Shown piece by piece: positions 18,370 through 27,625 of a stretch of DNA of 64,000 nt; position 1 is the stretch's first letter; each line of letters begins with the position of its first letter. The DNA lies in contig JAUQPR010000010.1 of NCBI GenBank assembly GCA_030550275.1, positions 25,454-89,453 of the forward strand, given 5' to 3'. The position numbers and the translations under genes were made by a program. Origin of the DNA: Bacteroidota bacterium. GTDB taxonomy: Bacteria; Bacteroidota; Ignavibacteria; Kapaibacteriales; HRBIN21. The notes below the pieces were generated by a model. It was not told where the DNA came from. It did not search any database and saw only the letters and a list, made by a program, of their open reading frames with translations.

Positions 18370-18390
18370 GCCGCAAGCGGCGTATTTTTG
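18370..18390 (+). promoter_or_regulatory. Promoter -7 element (TATTTTTG) with adjoining inverted repeat
   Basis: TATTTTTG at 18383-18390 matches TAnnTTTG exactly and lies 32 bases before the first crotonase gene. Immediately upstream is GCCGC-AA-GCGGC (18370-18381), a short inverted repeat that could be an operator for the crotonase/HAD operon. On the opposite strand TGCGTTTG (18342-18335) is one mismatch from the same element and may serve the divergent secreted-protein gene. Confidence 0.5.
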
Positions 18391-18421
18391 CACGGCTGTG
18401 TGGCTATACCTGACGCCGGCG

Positions 18422-19204
18422 ATGGACTTTCAATACATCCGCGTCTACCGGTACGAGGCAGACCCCCGAGTTGGTGCCGTACAGCTCAATCGCCCGGACA
18501 AGCTCAATGCCTTGAGTCTCCCCTTGATGGAGGAGCTCATCACGGCGCTGGAGGCATTCGATGCCGATCCCGACATCCGCTGCATGGTGCTGCATGGGAA
18601 CGAGCGCGCATTTGCCGCCGGTGCCGATATTGACGAGATGGCACAGGCGGATTCTGTGGAGATGCTTCTGCGCGACCAATTCCGCAAGTGGGAGCGCATC
18701 GCCGCGCTGAAGAAGCCGCTCATCGCCGCCGTCAGCGGATATGCACTCGGCGGAGGCTGCGAACTGGCAATGCTCTGCGATATGATCATCGCCAGCGATA
18801 CGGCACAGTTTGGGCAACCCGAAATCAACATCGGAGTCATGCCCGGGGCTGGTGGCACCCAACGTCTCACGCGCACGCTTGGCAAGGCATTGGCAATGGA
18901 GCTGGTGCTGACCGGGCGCTTCCTCTCGGCACAGGAAGCCTACCGGCTGGGGTTGGTCAATCGCGTCGTCCCCGCCGAGATATACCTGCAGGAAGCCTTC
19001 GCCTTGGCATCCACGATCGCCTCCAAACCCCCAATCGCCGTACGCCTGGCAAAGGAAGCCGTCCTGAAAGCACTGAGCACACCGCTGGAGATCGGGCTGG
19101 AGTTCGAGCGCAAGAACTTCTACCTGCTCTTCTCCACCGCAGACCAGAAGGAGGGCATGCAAGCTTTCCAGCAGAAGCGTCCACCGCAGTGGCGTGGGCG
19201 GTAG
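18422..19204 (+). CDS. Enoyl-CoA hydratase/isomerase (crotonase family)
   Basis: A 260-residue crotonase-fold enzyme expected to hydrate trans-2-enoyl-CoA in fatty-acid beta-oxidation. The oxyanion-hole region (ERAFAAGADIDEM and SGYALGGGCELAM) is present. Both catalytic acids of true hydratases are seen: Glu in GGGCELAM and Glu in FGQPEINIGVMPGAGGTQRL. ATG 18422 (MDFQYIRVY) is chosen over a longer frame because the family starts there. It is the first gene of a three-gene unit with a second crotonase (18 bases later) and a HAD phosphatase. Confidence 0.9.
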   Translation: MDFQYIRVYRYEADPRVGAVQLNRPDKLNALSLPLMEELITALEAFDADPDIRCMVLHGNERAFAAGADIDEMAQADSVEMLLRDQFRKWERIAALKKPLIAAVSGYALGGGCELAMLCDMIIASDTAQFGQPEINIGVMPGAGGTQRLTRTLGKALAMELVLTGRFLSAQEAYRLGLVNRVVPAEIYLQEAFALASTIASKPPIAVRLAKEAVLKALSTPLEIGLEFERKNFYLLFSTADQKEGMQAFQQKRPPQWRGR

Positions 19205-19222
19205 CACAGCAGAGGCAGCGCA

Positions 19223-20005
19223 ATGGAGTTTGAAACCATCCGCTACGAGGTCCGCAACGGCGTTGCAACCATCACACTCAACCGTCCCGAGGTCCACAAC
19301 GCCTGCAATCAGCAGATGGGCAGCGAGCTGCTGCAAGCACTCCAGGCTGCCGAACGCAGCGATGAGGTCCGCTGCGTCGTGCTCACCGGCGCCGGACGCG
19401 CCTTCTGTGCGGGACAAGACCTCAAAGAGGTGCCTGCCGGACCGACCACCTTCTTCCTGGACGTGCTGCGCGAACGGTACGCCCCACTCATCCGCACGCT
19501 GCGCCAGCTTCCCAAGCCGGTGGTGGGTGCTATCAACGGCGTTGCTGCTGGTGCTGGAATGTCGCTGGCGCTGGCAACGGATTTCCGCATCATGAGCTCC
19601 TCGGCGCGCTTGGTTGAGGCATTCATTGCCCTTGCCCTGGTGCCCGATTCGGGCGCAAGCTTCTTCACCGTGCGTGCCCTGGGGTACGCTCGCGCCTTTG
19701 CGTTCGCAACGCTCAATAAACCCATCAGCGCAGAGGAGGCACTGCAGTTGGGATTGGTCAACCTCGTGGTCTCCCCAGAAGCCTTCCCGGCAACGGTGCA
19801 GACCTTTGCTGAACTATACGCCCGAGGACCCACGCGCACGTACGGCTACATCAAGCTGCTTCTGCAGCGCGCCGAACACGCTCCCTTGGAGGAGCTGCTT
19901 GAGCTGGAAGCCCAATACCAGCAACGCGCCGGGGAGAGCCAGGACCATGCCGAAGGGCTCCGCGCGTTCCTGGAGAAGCGCACGCCGCACTTCCGTGGAC
20001 AGTAA
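19223..20005 (+). CDS. Enoyl-CoA isomerase-like crotonase (PaaG-type)
   Basis: A 260-residue crotonase-fold protein paired with the upstream hydratase. The two Glu positions of hydratases are replaced (GAGMSLAL and LVEAFIALAL), but an Asp is present in LVPDSG. This is the single catalytic acid used by PaaG (ring 1,2-epoxyphenylacetyl-CoA isomerase) and related Delta3,Delta2-enoyl-CoA isomerases. An isomerase rather than a hydratase role is therefore likely. No other phenylacetate genes lie in the window, so the substrate is open. It starts 18 bases after the hydratase and ends 12 bases before the HAD gene. Confidence 0.85.
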   Translation: MEFETIRYEVRNGVATITLNRPEVHNACNQQMGSELLQALQAAERSDEVRCVVLTGAGRAFCAGQDLKEVPAGPTTFFLDVLRERYAPLIRTLRQLPKPVVGAINGVAAGAGMSLALATDFRIMSSSARLVEAFIALALVPDSGASFFTVRALGYARAFAFATLNKPISAEEALQLGLVNLVVSPEAFPATVQTFAELYARGPTRTYGYIKLLLQRAEHAPLEELLELEAQYQQRAGESQDHAEGLRAFLEKRTPHFRGQ

Positions 20006-20017
20006 CCAACGGCTCCG

Positions 20018-20896
20018 ATGACACGGTTGCGCCGCTGGTGGTACCGCCTGCGGTACGGTCGCTCACTTGCCCATGTGCGCTTGGTCGTGAGCGATGTGGA
20101 CGGTACCCTGGTCAGTCTGGGCGAATCCCTGCCGAACTCAACGGCAACGCTGTTGCAGCAGCTCCGCTCCCGTGGTATCGAGCTCGCGTTCGCCAGTGCC
20201 CGACCCTATCCGGGGATCCATCGGCTGCTCCACAGCGCGGGGATTGCGGCGTGGATTATCTCGCTGGACGGTGCACTCACCCATACCCCCACAGGGGAGG
20301 TTGCCGCTGCACTGGGCTTCCCGCACCCTGTGCTGGAAAGCATCCTGGAGCTCGCCAGCCATTACGACATCCACTACGCCGCCTTCACGCCCCACGAGCT
20401 CCTGTACACCCCACGGGTGCACATCCCTTCGTACCTGGACGATCCTGGACTTGCCCGCCGAGAGCTGCAGCTCCGCAGCACCCTCTTCGAGCACCCCGTG
20501 GTGCTGCTCCTCTGCAGCGGCGCCGCACCACAGGTGACGGGCTTGCTCAAGGCGCTTGAGCGGCTCCCCCGTCCGCAGCGGCGCCAGCTCCAGTTCGGTG
20601 TGACAGAGTCGTTTTCGATGCCGGGAACGCTGCTGCTGGAGATACGGCTGCGCACCGCCCACAAGGGCACTGCTGCTCAGTTCCTGATGCGCCGGCTCGG
20701 TATCGCCCCCTGGCAGGTGTTGGCAATTGGGGACTACCGCAACGACCTGCCGCTCTTCCAGGTCAGCGGCTGGCGTGTTGCCATGGCAGATGCCGTTGCT
20801 GAACTCCGCAGCCAAGCCGATTGGATTACACAGCGCCCCGCCTCCGAATACGGCATCGAGGAGGTGCTCCAGCGGCTTCTCCAGGCGCGCCGTTAG
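20018..20896 (+). CDS. HAD-superfamily hydrolase, Cof-type
   Basis: A 292-residue cytoplasmic phosphatase of the Cof/YidA class. HAD motif I is SDVDGTL near residue 25, motif II is a Ser in FASARP, a Lys lies in the HKGTAAQFL region, and motif IV is AIGDYRNDLPLF. The long insert between motifs II and III is the C2B-type cap. Such enzymes dephosphorylate sugar phosphates or flavin/pyridoxal phosphates, and the specificity cannot be read here. It is the last gene of the crotonase unit. Its TAG overlaps the convergent aminotransferase stop within TTAG. Confidence 0.85.
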   Translation: MTRLRRWWYRLRYGRSLAHVRLVVSDVDGTLVSLGESLPNSTATLLQQLRSRGIELAFASARPYPGIHRLLHSAGIAAWIISLDGALTHTPTGEVAAALGFPHPVLESILELASHYDIHYAAFTPHELLYTPRVHIPSYLDDPGLARRELQLRSTLFEHPVVLLLCSGAAPQVTGLLKALERLPRPQRRQLQFGVTESFSMPGTLLLEIRLRTAHKGTAAQFLMRRLGIAPWQVLAIGDYRNDLPLFQVSGWRVAMADAVAELRSQADWITQRPASEYGIEEVLQRLLQARR

Positions 20897-22077
20897 CGCA
20901 TTCGCTGCAGCACGCGCTCCAGGGCTGCGCAGAAGAACTCCACCTCCTCTGCCGAGACGATAAGCGGCGGCAGAATCCGCAGAACCCGTTGCCCGGAGAT
21001 TCCCACCACGACCCCCTCGCCGAGCAGGGCATCGCGGAGGTACTCCGCTGCTCCATCCAGCTCGATTCCCAGCATCAAGCCTCGCCCCCGCACCTGACGG
21101 ATGCGCTCCGGAAAGCGCCGGGCAAGCTCCTCCAACTGGCTCCGGAGCACATGCCCCACCCGACGCACATGCTCCAGCAAGCCCGATGCAAGCTCCTCCA
21201 TGAGCACAACACCAGCAGCACACGCGGCAGGATTGCCGCCAAAGGTGCTGCCATGCATGCCCGCACTCCACACCTGCGCCAGGTGTTCACCGGCGACGAT
21301 TGCCCCCAGGGGAAGCCCACCTCCGAGCGCCTTCGCCAGCACAACGATATCGGGCACGATCCCATAGTGCTGCACCGCCAGCCAGGCACCCGTTCGCCCC
21401 AAGCCCGTCTGCACCTCGTCAACGATGAGCAGAAAACCGTATCGGCGGCGCAACTGCTCCAGGGTGCCGAGGAACTCCGGGCTTGCCTCGATCACACCGC
21501 CTTCGCCCTGGATGCACTCCAGCACCACCGCACAGGTACGCTCGTCGAGCGTCCGCTCCAGCGTCTCGGGATCATTGTACGGCAGCGTGCCGATTTTGGG
21601 CAGGTACGGTCCCATCCCCTCGCGGTAGAGCGGTCGGTCCATGAGCGAAAGCGCCCCGTAGGTTCGCCCATGGAAGCCACCGGAGAAGCCCCAAATCTGC
21701 TCGCGCCCGTGCATCCATCCCCAGCGGCGTGCCAGTTTGAGAGCTGCTTCCACAGCCTCCGCTCCAGAGTTGGCAAAGAAGACACGCTGCAAACCCGTCA
21801 CCTGGCGCAGCCAGCGGGCAAGCTCCAACTGCGCAGGCACCACAAAGAAGTTCGACACATGCGCGTACCGCTGGAGCTGGCGTATCACCGCTTGCAGAAT
21901 GCGCGGATGCCCATGTCCCAGCGCCAGCGTTGCAATGCCGGCAAGGAAATCCAGGTAGCGCCGCCCCTCGACATCGAAGAGCCAACAGCCCTGCGCTCGC
22001 TCCAGAATAATTGGCAGCCGGCGGTAGACTGGCAGGAAGTACGCACGCTCCTGCTCAAAGAGGCTCTCAGCAGACAT
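20893..22077 (-). CDS. Class III PLP aminotransferase (acetylornithine/ornithine aminotransferase-like)
   Basis: A 394-residue fold-type I class III aminotransferase. Visible motifs are FANSGAEAVEAALKLAR, SGGFHGRTYGALS, LECIQGEGGV, IVDEVQTGLGRTG (Asp binding the PLP ring nitrogen), LAKALGGGLPLGA (PLP lysine) and STFGGNPAACAAG. This pattern fits ArgD, or an ornithine/4-aminobutyrate aminotransferase. No other arginine-biosynthesis genes are nearby, so the exact substrate is uncertain; an arginase that would supply ornithine lies at 29445. ATG 22077 shares one base with the TGA of the upstream cyclophilin (TGATG); the GTG at 22080 is an alternative. Confidence 0.85.
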   Translation of the reverse strand: MSAESLFEQERAYFLPVYRRLPIILERAQGCWLFDVEGRRYLDFLAGIATLALGHGHPRILQAVIRQLQRYAHVSNFFVVPAQLELARWLRQVTGLQRVFFANSGAEAVEAALKLARRWGWMHGREQIWGFSGGFHGRTYGALSLMDRPLYREGMGPYLPKIGTLPYNDPETLERTLDERTCAVVLECIQGEGGVIEASPEFLGTLEQLRRRYGFLLIVDEVQTGLGRTGAWLAVQHYGIVPDIVVLAKALGGGLPLGAIVAGEHLAQVWSAGMHGSTFGGNPAACAAGVVLMEELASGLLEHVRRVGHVLRSQLEELARRFPERIRQVRGRGLMLGIELDGAAEYLRDALLGEGVVVGISGQRVLRILPPLIVSAEEVEFFCAALERVLQRMR

Positions 22078-22673
22078 CACGGCTGGAGGCGGCGAATGCG
22101 CATCTCCACCTTCTGCAGTGGGTTGTCGCGCCCATCGCGCGGGACAGCAGCGATGGCATCCACCACCTCCATCCCTGAGACGACCTGCCCGAAGACCGTG
22201 TACTTGCCATCCAGTTGCGGCAGGTCCACCAGGCAGATGAAGAACTGCGACGTTGCGCTATTGGGATCGGCTGCGCGCGCTGCCGAAACGGTCCCGCGCT
22301 TGTGCGGACGGTCGTTGAACTCAGCGGGAATGCGCCGCTGGCTGGGGTCGCCATATCCCCACGTCTCGCGTGGCTTGTCCTTGGAGTTGGGGTCACCCCC
22401 TTGAATGACAAACCCCGGCACGACGCGATGGAATGCCGTACCGTCGTAGAAGCCAATGCGCACCAAGCTGTCGAAGTTCGCCACGTGCAGAGGCGCCACC
22501 TCCGGGAAGAGCTCGATGACGATCTCCCCCATCGGCGCCCCTCCGTGCGTCACCGTAATGGCGTAGCGGGGGCGCTGTGGAGCCGCGCTCCTCTCCTCCC
22601 CCGAACGCGCCGTAGCACAACTTGCCAACCCCAACAGTGCTGTGCATCCCAGGCTAATGACAACCGCTCTCAT
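22077..22673 (-). CDS. Lipoprotein cyclophilin-type peptidyl-prolyl cis-trans isomerase
   Basis: A 198-residue protein with a lipobox LASC (Cys19) followed by one cyclophilin domain. It has FHRVVPGFVIQGGDP, the Arg/Phe/Gln core, SATSQFFICL, and YTVFGQVVSGMEVVDAI. It should be tethered in the periplasm or outer membrane and assist folding of exported proteins. ATG 22673 overlaps the TGA of the other cyclophilin as ATGA, so the two isomerases form a translationally coupled tandem. They are diverged and not a recent duplication. Confidence 0.9.
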   Translation of the reverse strand: MRAVVISLGCTALLGLASCATARSGEERSAAPQRPRYAITVTHGGAPMGEIVIELFPEVAPLHVANFDSLVRIGFYDGTAFHRVVPGFVIQGGDPNSKDKPRETWGYGDPSQRRIPAEFNDRPHKRGTVSAARAADPNSATSQFFICLVDLPQLDGKYTVFGQVVSGMEVVDAIAAVPRDGRDNPLQKVEMRIRRLQP

Positions 22674-23362
22674 GGCTTGAGCTCCTGTATTGTGACCTTG
22701 CGAATGACCACCGGCGTCTTCGGAGTGCCATCGTCGGGTCCGAATGGACCGGGCTCAATGGGCACCTCGGCGATGGCTTGTACGACGTCCATGCCCTCGA
22801 GCACCCGACCGAAGATGGTGTAGGCTTTGGGCAGATTCACTGCCCGCTCCAAGCAGATGAAGAACTGGCTGGTGTTGGTGTTGGGTCCGCGATTTGCCAT
22901 CGCCACCGTGCCGGGCTGGTAGCCCAGTTGGTAGCTGGGCGTTTGGGGATTGAGCTCATCTTCGAACTCGCCGCCGTAGATGCTCACACCGCCCGTGCCC
23001 CAGCGGGCACGCTCGCGCGGGTCCTTGGTGAGCGGATCCCCGGCTTGGATGACGAAATTGCGCGCCACCCGATGGAAGAGCACTCCGTCGTACACCCCAC
23101 GCCGCGCCAACTCAACGAAATTGCGCACGGTCTTGGGAGCATCCTCCCCGTACAGCCCCAGCCGAATGGTGCCGAGCGTAGTCTGCAACACCGCTATGTG
23201 CGTGATGACCGGCGTATCCGGGCGCACGCTCTCGGCAACGGGGGCATGCCCGGAGGTCTCCGCCGCAGGCTCCTGCCGCGCCGCTGGAGGCTCCGAACGC
23301 GTGCAGCCCTGGGCGCTCATGAGCAGCAACACCAGCGCAGGGATTCCCATCCGCCAAAGCAT
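22670..23362 (-). CDS. Second lipoprotein cyclophilin-type peptidyl-prolyl isomerase
   Basis: A 230-residue protein with lipobox SAQGC, an Ala/Pro/Glu-rich linker of about 35 residues, then a cyclophilin domain. The domain shows FHRVARNFVIQAGDP, NTSQFFICLE, and YTIFGRVLEGMDVVQAI. The start is ambiguous. ATG 23362 gives a compact signal (MLWRMGIPALVLLLMSAQGC), but AGGAGG directly abuts it. ATG 23374 would overlap the uppP stop, and ATG 23347 would place AGGAGG 12 bases upstream. It lies between uppP and the second cyclophilin in one leftward unit. Confidence 0.88.
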   Translation of the reverse strand: MLWRMGIPALVLLLMSAQGCTRSEPPAARQEPAAETSGHAPVAESVRPDTPVITHIAVLQTTLGTIRLGLYGEDAPKTVRNFVELARRGVYDGVLFHRVARNFVIQAGDPLTKDPRERARWGTGGVSIYGGEFEDELNPQTPSYQLGYQPGTVAMANRGPNTNTSQFFICLERAVNLPKAYTIFGRVLEGMDVVQAIAEVPIEPGPFGPDDGTPKTPVVIRKVTIQELKP

Positions 23363-23366
23363 CCTC

Positions 23367-24197
23367 CTACCCATGCTGTGCCAGAGCAAATCCGACCAAC
23401 ACTGCCGCGAGCGTGAGCCTGTAGACGATGAACCCCCACAGCGTATGTGTGCGCAGATAGCGCAGCAGGAAAGCGATGGCAGCGTAGCTGCTCACCACCG
23501 CGCCCAAGAAGCTCAAGAGCAGTCCCATCGGCGGGATGGCAGCGGTGGAGAACAGCTCCAGCAGTTGGAGCATGCCACTGGCGGCAATCGCCGGAATGCT
23601 CAGTAGGAAGGAGAAGCGCGCCGCTTCGTGCCGGGCAATCCCCAGCAGCATCGCCACCGCAATTGTGCTCCCCGAGCGCGAACTCCCCGGCATCAGCGCC
23701 AGGAGCTGCGCACATCCGATGAGCAGCGCATCCACCCACCGCAGTTGCGAAAGCCCTCGCTGCATCGGCGCCCGCCGTCGCTCGGCAGCGATCATCAAAA
23801 TGGTCACCCCCAGCAGAGCCGCGGCGATGAGCTCGAGCCGCTTGGTCGCCTCCCCCTCGATCAATGGCTTGAGCGCGAGCCCGGCAAGGACGATGGGGAG
23901 AGTCCCCACAACCACTCCCAGCGCAAGGCGCCGCGCTTCGAGAAGCTCAGCAGACATACTCCCGCGCTGCCACAGCGCCGCAACCATTGCTCGCAGCTCG
24001 CTTCGGAAGTACCCGAGAACGGCAGCCAAGCTGCCCAACTGGATGCTTGCCAAAAACGCTGTCCATTCGGCTGCGTGCTGCTCGGGATGCAATCCGAGCA
24101 CATACCCCATCAACGTCACGTGCGCCGTGCTGCTGATGGGTAGGAACTCCGTCAGCCCCTGCACGATCCCCAGCAGCAATGCCTCAACCGCGTTCAC
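23367..24197 (-). CDS. uppP: Undecaprenyl-diphosphate phosphatase (BacA/UppP)
   Basis: A 276-residue polytopic membrane enzyme that recycles undecaprenyl diphosphate to the monophosphate carrier for peptidoglycan and LPS glycan export. It shows the two signature segments, [17 protein letters not shown] near the N-terminus and [12 protein letters not shown] in the second half, with about eight hydrophobic segments. The start is GTG 24197 ([10 protein letters not shown]); the longer open frame to 24485 has no membrane-protein character. It is the first gene of the leftward unit with the two cyclophilins and the aminotransferase. Confidence 0.93.
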   Translation of the reverse strand: MNAVEALLLGIVQGLTEFLPISSTAHVTLMGYVLGLHPEQHAAEWTAFLASIQLGSLAAVLGYFRSELRAMVAALWQRGSMSAELLEARRLALGVVVGTLPIVLAGLALKPLIEGEATKRLELIAAALLGVTILMIAAERRRAPMQRGLSQLRWVDALLIGCAQLLALMPGSSRSGSTIAVAMLLGIARHEAARFSFLLSIPAIAASGMLQLLELFSTAAIPPMGLLLSFLGAVVSSYAAIAFLLRYLRTHTLWGFIVYRLTLAAVLVGFALAQHG

Positions 24198-24227
24198 CGA
24201 TGCCCCTGTGTGCTGCCGCACAAGCTG

Positions 24228-24235
24228 CAAAGATA
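24228..24235 (-). promoter_or_regulatory. -7 element (TATCTTTG) for uppP unit
   Basis: The minus-strand TATCTTTG is an exact TAnnTTTG match, 31 bases before the uppP GTG start. It is paired with a plus-strand element 31 bases away serving leuS. Confidence 0.55.
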
Positions 24236-24245
24236 CGCAGCCATC

Positions 24246-24274
24246 TTTGGACCCCTGCAGCTTTCGTAACTTTG
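24246..24274 (+). promoter_or_regulatory. -33/-7 promoter (TTTG ... TAACTTTG) for leuS
   Basis: TAACTTTG at 24267-24274 matches TAnnTTTG. A TTTG at 24246-24249 lies 17 bases upstream, close to the -33 spacing known for Bacteroidota. The leuS ATG is 40 bases downstream. Confidence 0.6.
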
Positions 24275-24313
24275 TCCCTTCGCGGAGCCTGCAAAACCGT
24301 GGAGTTCCAAGCC

Positions 24314-26875
24314 ATGGGCTATCCCTTTGCCGAGGTCGAACCGAAATGGCAGCACTGGTGGGAGGAGCAGGGCATCTACCGCACGCAGGAGCGCCCTGGC
24401 GTGCCCAAGTTCTACGTGCTCGACATGTTCCCCTACCCCAGCGCCGCCGGGCTGCATATCGGGCATCCCGAAGGGTATACCGCAACGGACATCATCGCGC
24501 GCTACAAGCGCATGCGCGGCTACAATGTGCTCCACCCCATGGGCTTCGACGCCTTTGGGCTTCCCACCGAACGCTACTCGATGCAGACCGGTATCCATCC
24601 CCGAATCGCCACCGAACAGAACGTGGCGACCTTCCGCCGCCAGCTCAAGATGCTGGGCTTCAGCTACGATTGGTCGCGCGAGATCATCACCACCGACCCG
24701 CGCTACTACAAGTGGACCCAGTGGATGTTCACGCTGATGTACAACTCCTGGTACGACCCCCAAGCGGGGCGCGCGCGCCCAATCTCGGAGCTGCCCGTGC
24801 CCGATGGACTGACCGACCCACTGGAGCTCCAAGCCTACCAGGACCAATACCGCCTTGCCTACCTGGCAACGATGCCCGTCAACTGGTGCGCGGAGCTGGG
24901 CACCGTTCTGGCAAACGAGGAGCTGGATGAGTGGCGTGAGAAGGGCTACACCGTGGAACGCCGCCCCATGCAGCAGTGGATGCTCCGCATCACCGCCTAT
25001 GCCGAGCGCCTGTTGCAGGACCTGGAGCTGCTGGAGTGGCCCGAATCCACCAAGGAGATGCAGCGCAATTGGATTGGCAAGAGCCTTGGGGCGGAGATCC
25101 TCTTCCCCGTGCTGGGGGAATCCGAGCTCGTCATCCGCGTCTTCACCACCCGCCCCGATACGCTCTTCGGCGCGACCTTCCTGGTCTTAGCTCCGGAGCA
25201 CCCGCTGGTCGAACGGCTCACCCGCCCCGAACAGCGCCCTGCCGTAGAAGCTTACCGCGAGCAAGTGGCGCGACAACTGGAACGGGAACGGCTGGAACAG
25301 GAGCACCCCAAAAGTGGGGTCTTCTTGGGCAGCTACGCCCGCCATCCCGCCACAGGCGAACCACTGTCCATCTGGATTGCCGACTACGTGCTGCCGCATT
25401 ACGGCACCGGCGCTATCATGGGCGTGCCCGCTCACGATGAGCGCGACCACGCCTTCGCCCGCGCCTTTGATCTGCCCATCCGCCAGGTCGTTGCCCCTGC
25501 GGATTCCAGCCCCTGGGACATCCACGAGCGCGCCTTCACCGCCGAAGGCATCGCCATCAACTCCGCTGCCGCTGACCTCCGCCTGGATGGGCTCCCAACA
25601 CGGCAAGCCCAGGAACGCATCATCGCCTGGCTGGAGGAGCACGGCTATGGACGCCGCGCGGTCTCCTACAAACTGCGCGACTGGCTCTTCTCGCGCCAGC
25701 GCTACTGGGGCGAGCCCATCCCCATCCTCTACTACGACGACGGCACCCGCCGGGCACTGGAGCTGGATGAACTCCCACTGGAGCTTCCCGAATCGGTCAA
25801 CTTCCGCCCCTCCGGACGCCCGGAATCCCCACTGGCGGCGCTGCCGGAGTGGGTGCATGTGTTCGACCACAAGACCGGACGCCCCGCCCGCCGCGAAACC
25901 AACACCATGCCCCAATGGGCAGGCTCTTGCTGGTACTACCTCCGCTACCTGGACCCGCACAACGACCAGTGGTTCTGCGACCCCGAAAAGGAACGCTACT
26001 GGATGCAGCCCAACGGCGTGGACCTCTACATCGGCGGGGCTGAGCATGCAGTGCTCCATCTCCTCTACGCCCGCTTCTGGCACAAGGTGCTCTACGACTA
26101 CGGCTACGTCTCCACGCCCGAGCCCTTCCATCGGCTCTTCCACCAGGGGCTGATCCTGGGTGAGGACGGGCGCAAGATGTCCAAATCCCTGGGCAATGTG
26201 GTCAACCCCGACGACGTCGTCGCACGCTACGGTGCCGATGCCCTGCGCCTGTTCGAGATGTTCCTGGGACCACTGGAGGCAACCAAGCCGTGGTCAACCA
26301 AAGGCATCGAGGGGATTGCCCGCTTCCTCAACCGCATCTGGCGCCTGTTCGTGGAGGAGGATGGCTCGCTCTCGCCGGCAATTGTGGATGCCCCGCTCAA
26401 CGCCGAGCAGGAGCATCTCCTCCACAGCACGCTCAAGAAGGTCACCGAGGACATCGAAGCACTGCGCTTCAACACCGCCATTGCGCAGTTGATGGTCTTC
26501 GTCAGCGAAGTCCAGCACATGCCCGAACGTCCGCGCGCCTTGCTGGAGCCCTTCCTGCTGTGCTTGGCTCCCTTTGCCCCCCACATTGCCGAAGAGCTCT
26601 GGCATCGGCTCGGGCATACGGATTCGATTGTCCTGCAGCGTTTCCCCGAGTACGATCCGCACAAAGCCGCCCCACCCGAGGTGGAGGTCGTCTTCCAAGT
26701 CAACGGCAAGCTCCGGGCACGCGAACGCCTGCCCCGCGGACTACCGCAGGAGGAGCTGCAGCAGCGTGCGCTCCAGCACCCGAACGTGCAGCGCTTCATC
26801 GCCGGGCGTGCAATTGAGCGCATCGTCGTCGTGCCCGACCGTTTGGTCAACATCGTGGTCGGCTGCGATGCCTGA
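24314..26875 (+). CDS. leuS: Leucyl-tRNA synthetase
   Basis: An 853-residue class I aminoacyl-tRNA synthetase that charges tRNA-Leu. Signatures are the HIGH-type motif (HIGHPEGYT) near residue 50 and a CP1 editing domain with [22 protein letters not shown] and GIPAHDERD-like [25 protein letters not shown] and the C-terminal anticodon-binding and LeuRS-specific domains follow. ATG 24314 ([13 protein letters not shown]) is the family start; an in-frame GTG at 24299 is possible. It is the first gene of a rightward run and overlaps the next gene by 8 bases. Confidence 0.96.
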   Translation: MGYPFAEVEPKWQHWWEEQGIYRTQERPGVPKFYVLDMFPYPSAAGLHIGHPEGYTATDIIARYKRMRGYNVLHPMGFDAFGLPTERYSMQTGIHPRIATEQNVATFRRQLKMLGFSYDWSREIITTDPRYYKWTQWMFTLMYNSWYDPQAGRARPISELPVPDGLTDPLELQAYQDQYRLAYLATMPVNWCAELGTVLANEELDEWREKGYTVERRPMQQWMLRITAYAERLLQDLELLEWPESTKEMQRNWIGKSLGAEILFPVLGESELVIRVFTTRPDTLFGATFLVLAPEHPLVERLTRPEQRPAVEAYREQVARQLERERLEQEHPKSGVFLGSYARHPATGEPLSIWIADYVLPHYGTGAIMGVPAHDERDHAFARAFDLPIRQVVAPADSSPWDIHERAFTAEGIAINSAAADLRLDGLPTRQAQERIIAWLEEHGYGRRAVSYKLRDWLFSRQRYWGEPIPILYYDDGTRRALELDELPLELPESVNFRPSGRPESPLAALPEWVHVFDHKTGRPARRETNTMPQWAGSCWYYLRYLDPHNDQWFCDPEKERYWMQPNGVDLYIGGAEHAVLHLLYARFWHKVLYDYGYVSTPEPFHRLFHQGLILGEDGRKMSKSLGNVVNPDDVVARYGADALRLFEMFLGPLEATKPWSTKGIEGIARFLNRIWRLFVEEDGSLSPAIVDAPLNAEQEHLLHSTLKKVTEDIEALRFNTAIAQLMVFVSEVQHMPERPRALLEPFLLCLAPFAPHIAEELWHRLGHTDSIVLQRFPEYDPHKAAPPEVEVVFQVNGKLRARERLPRGLPQEELQQRALQHPNVQRFIAGRAIERIVVVPDRLVNIVVGCDA

Positions 26876-27620
26876 CCCACTCGTGCTCGGCGCTTTGGGC
26901 GGAATTGCGGGGCTGAGCTCTGGTCTGTTCGGCATTGGCGGAGCACTGATTGCCACACCGCTGCTGCGCCTGACAGGGATTGAGCCCCTGTTGGCGTTGG
27001 CAACCCCACTGCCGGCGGTCATTCCAACAGCGCTGAGCGCCTCGATTGCTTACTGGCGCCACCGGCTCATCCGCTGGGATATCGCGAGCTGGCTCCTGCT
27101 GACGGGCTTGCCCGGTACGGTGTTGGGAGCGCTTGCGACACGACTTGTCGGCGGGACAGTATTGATGGTGTTGACCGGCGCTCTGCTGCTCTTCGTTGCG
27201 CTGCGGATGCTTGGTCCGGAACGGCCGAGCACAGCGGGCTCCCCCGATGCAATGCCCCGCCGGACGCTGCTGCTGGGTACTGGGGTGCTCGCTGGCTTCC
27301 TGGGGGGATTGCTCGCCATCGGTGGGGGCATCATCATTGTGCCGGCATTGGTGCTGTGGGGTCGGATGCCATTCAAGCAGGCGTTGGCAACCTCACTGCT
27401 CTGCGTTGCCGGACTTGCCCTTCCTGGAACCATTACCCACGCGATGCTGGGGCATATCGCCGCGCCGCTGCTGCTCCCCTTCCTGGCGGGGAGCCTGCCG
27501 GCAGCGTATTTGGGCGCAGCGGTTGCAACCCGGCTGTCTTCTGTGCTGCTCCGGCGGCTCTACGGCGGTACCCTGACGGCTTTTGCCGTGTACTTCCTGT
27601 GGACACAGCTCTCCGGCTAA
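26868..27620 (+). CDS. TauE/SafE-family permease (sulfite exporter family)
   Basis: A 250-residue inner-membrane protein with two related halves of about four hydrophobic segments each. Each half starts with a glycine-rich hairpin ([23 protein letters not shown] and [21 protein letters not shown]). This internal duplication is diagnostic of the TauE/SafE (DUF81) family, whose members export or import small organic or inorganic anions such as sulfite or sulfoacetate. The substrate is not predictable here. The start overlaps the end of leuS by 8 bases, and fmt follows after 5 bases. Confidence 0.88.
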   Translation: MPDPLVLGALGGIAGLSSGLFGIGGALIATPLLRLTGIEPLLALATPLPAVIPTALSASIAYWRHRLIRWDIASWLLLTGLPGTVLGALATRLVGGTVLMVLTGALLLFVALRMLGPERPSTAGSPDAMPRRTLLLGTGVLAGFLGGLLAIGGGIIIVPALVLWGRMPFKQALATSLLCVAGLALPGTITHAMLGHIAAPLLLPFLAGSLPAAYLGAAVATRLSSVLLRRLYGGTLTAFAVYFLWTQLSG

Positions 27621-27625
27621 GGCGC

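Noticed and set aside
20821..22404. 527-codon plus-strand frame across the aminotransferase and cyclophilin
   Set aside because: It is antisense to two genes with full catalytic motifs; no domain is seen in the frame.
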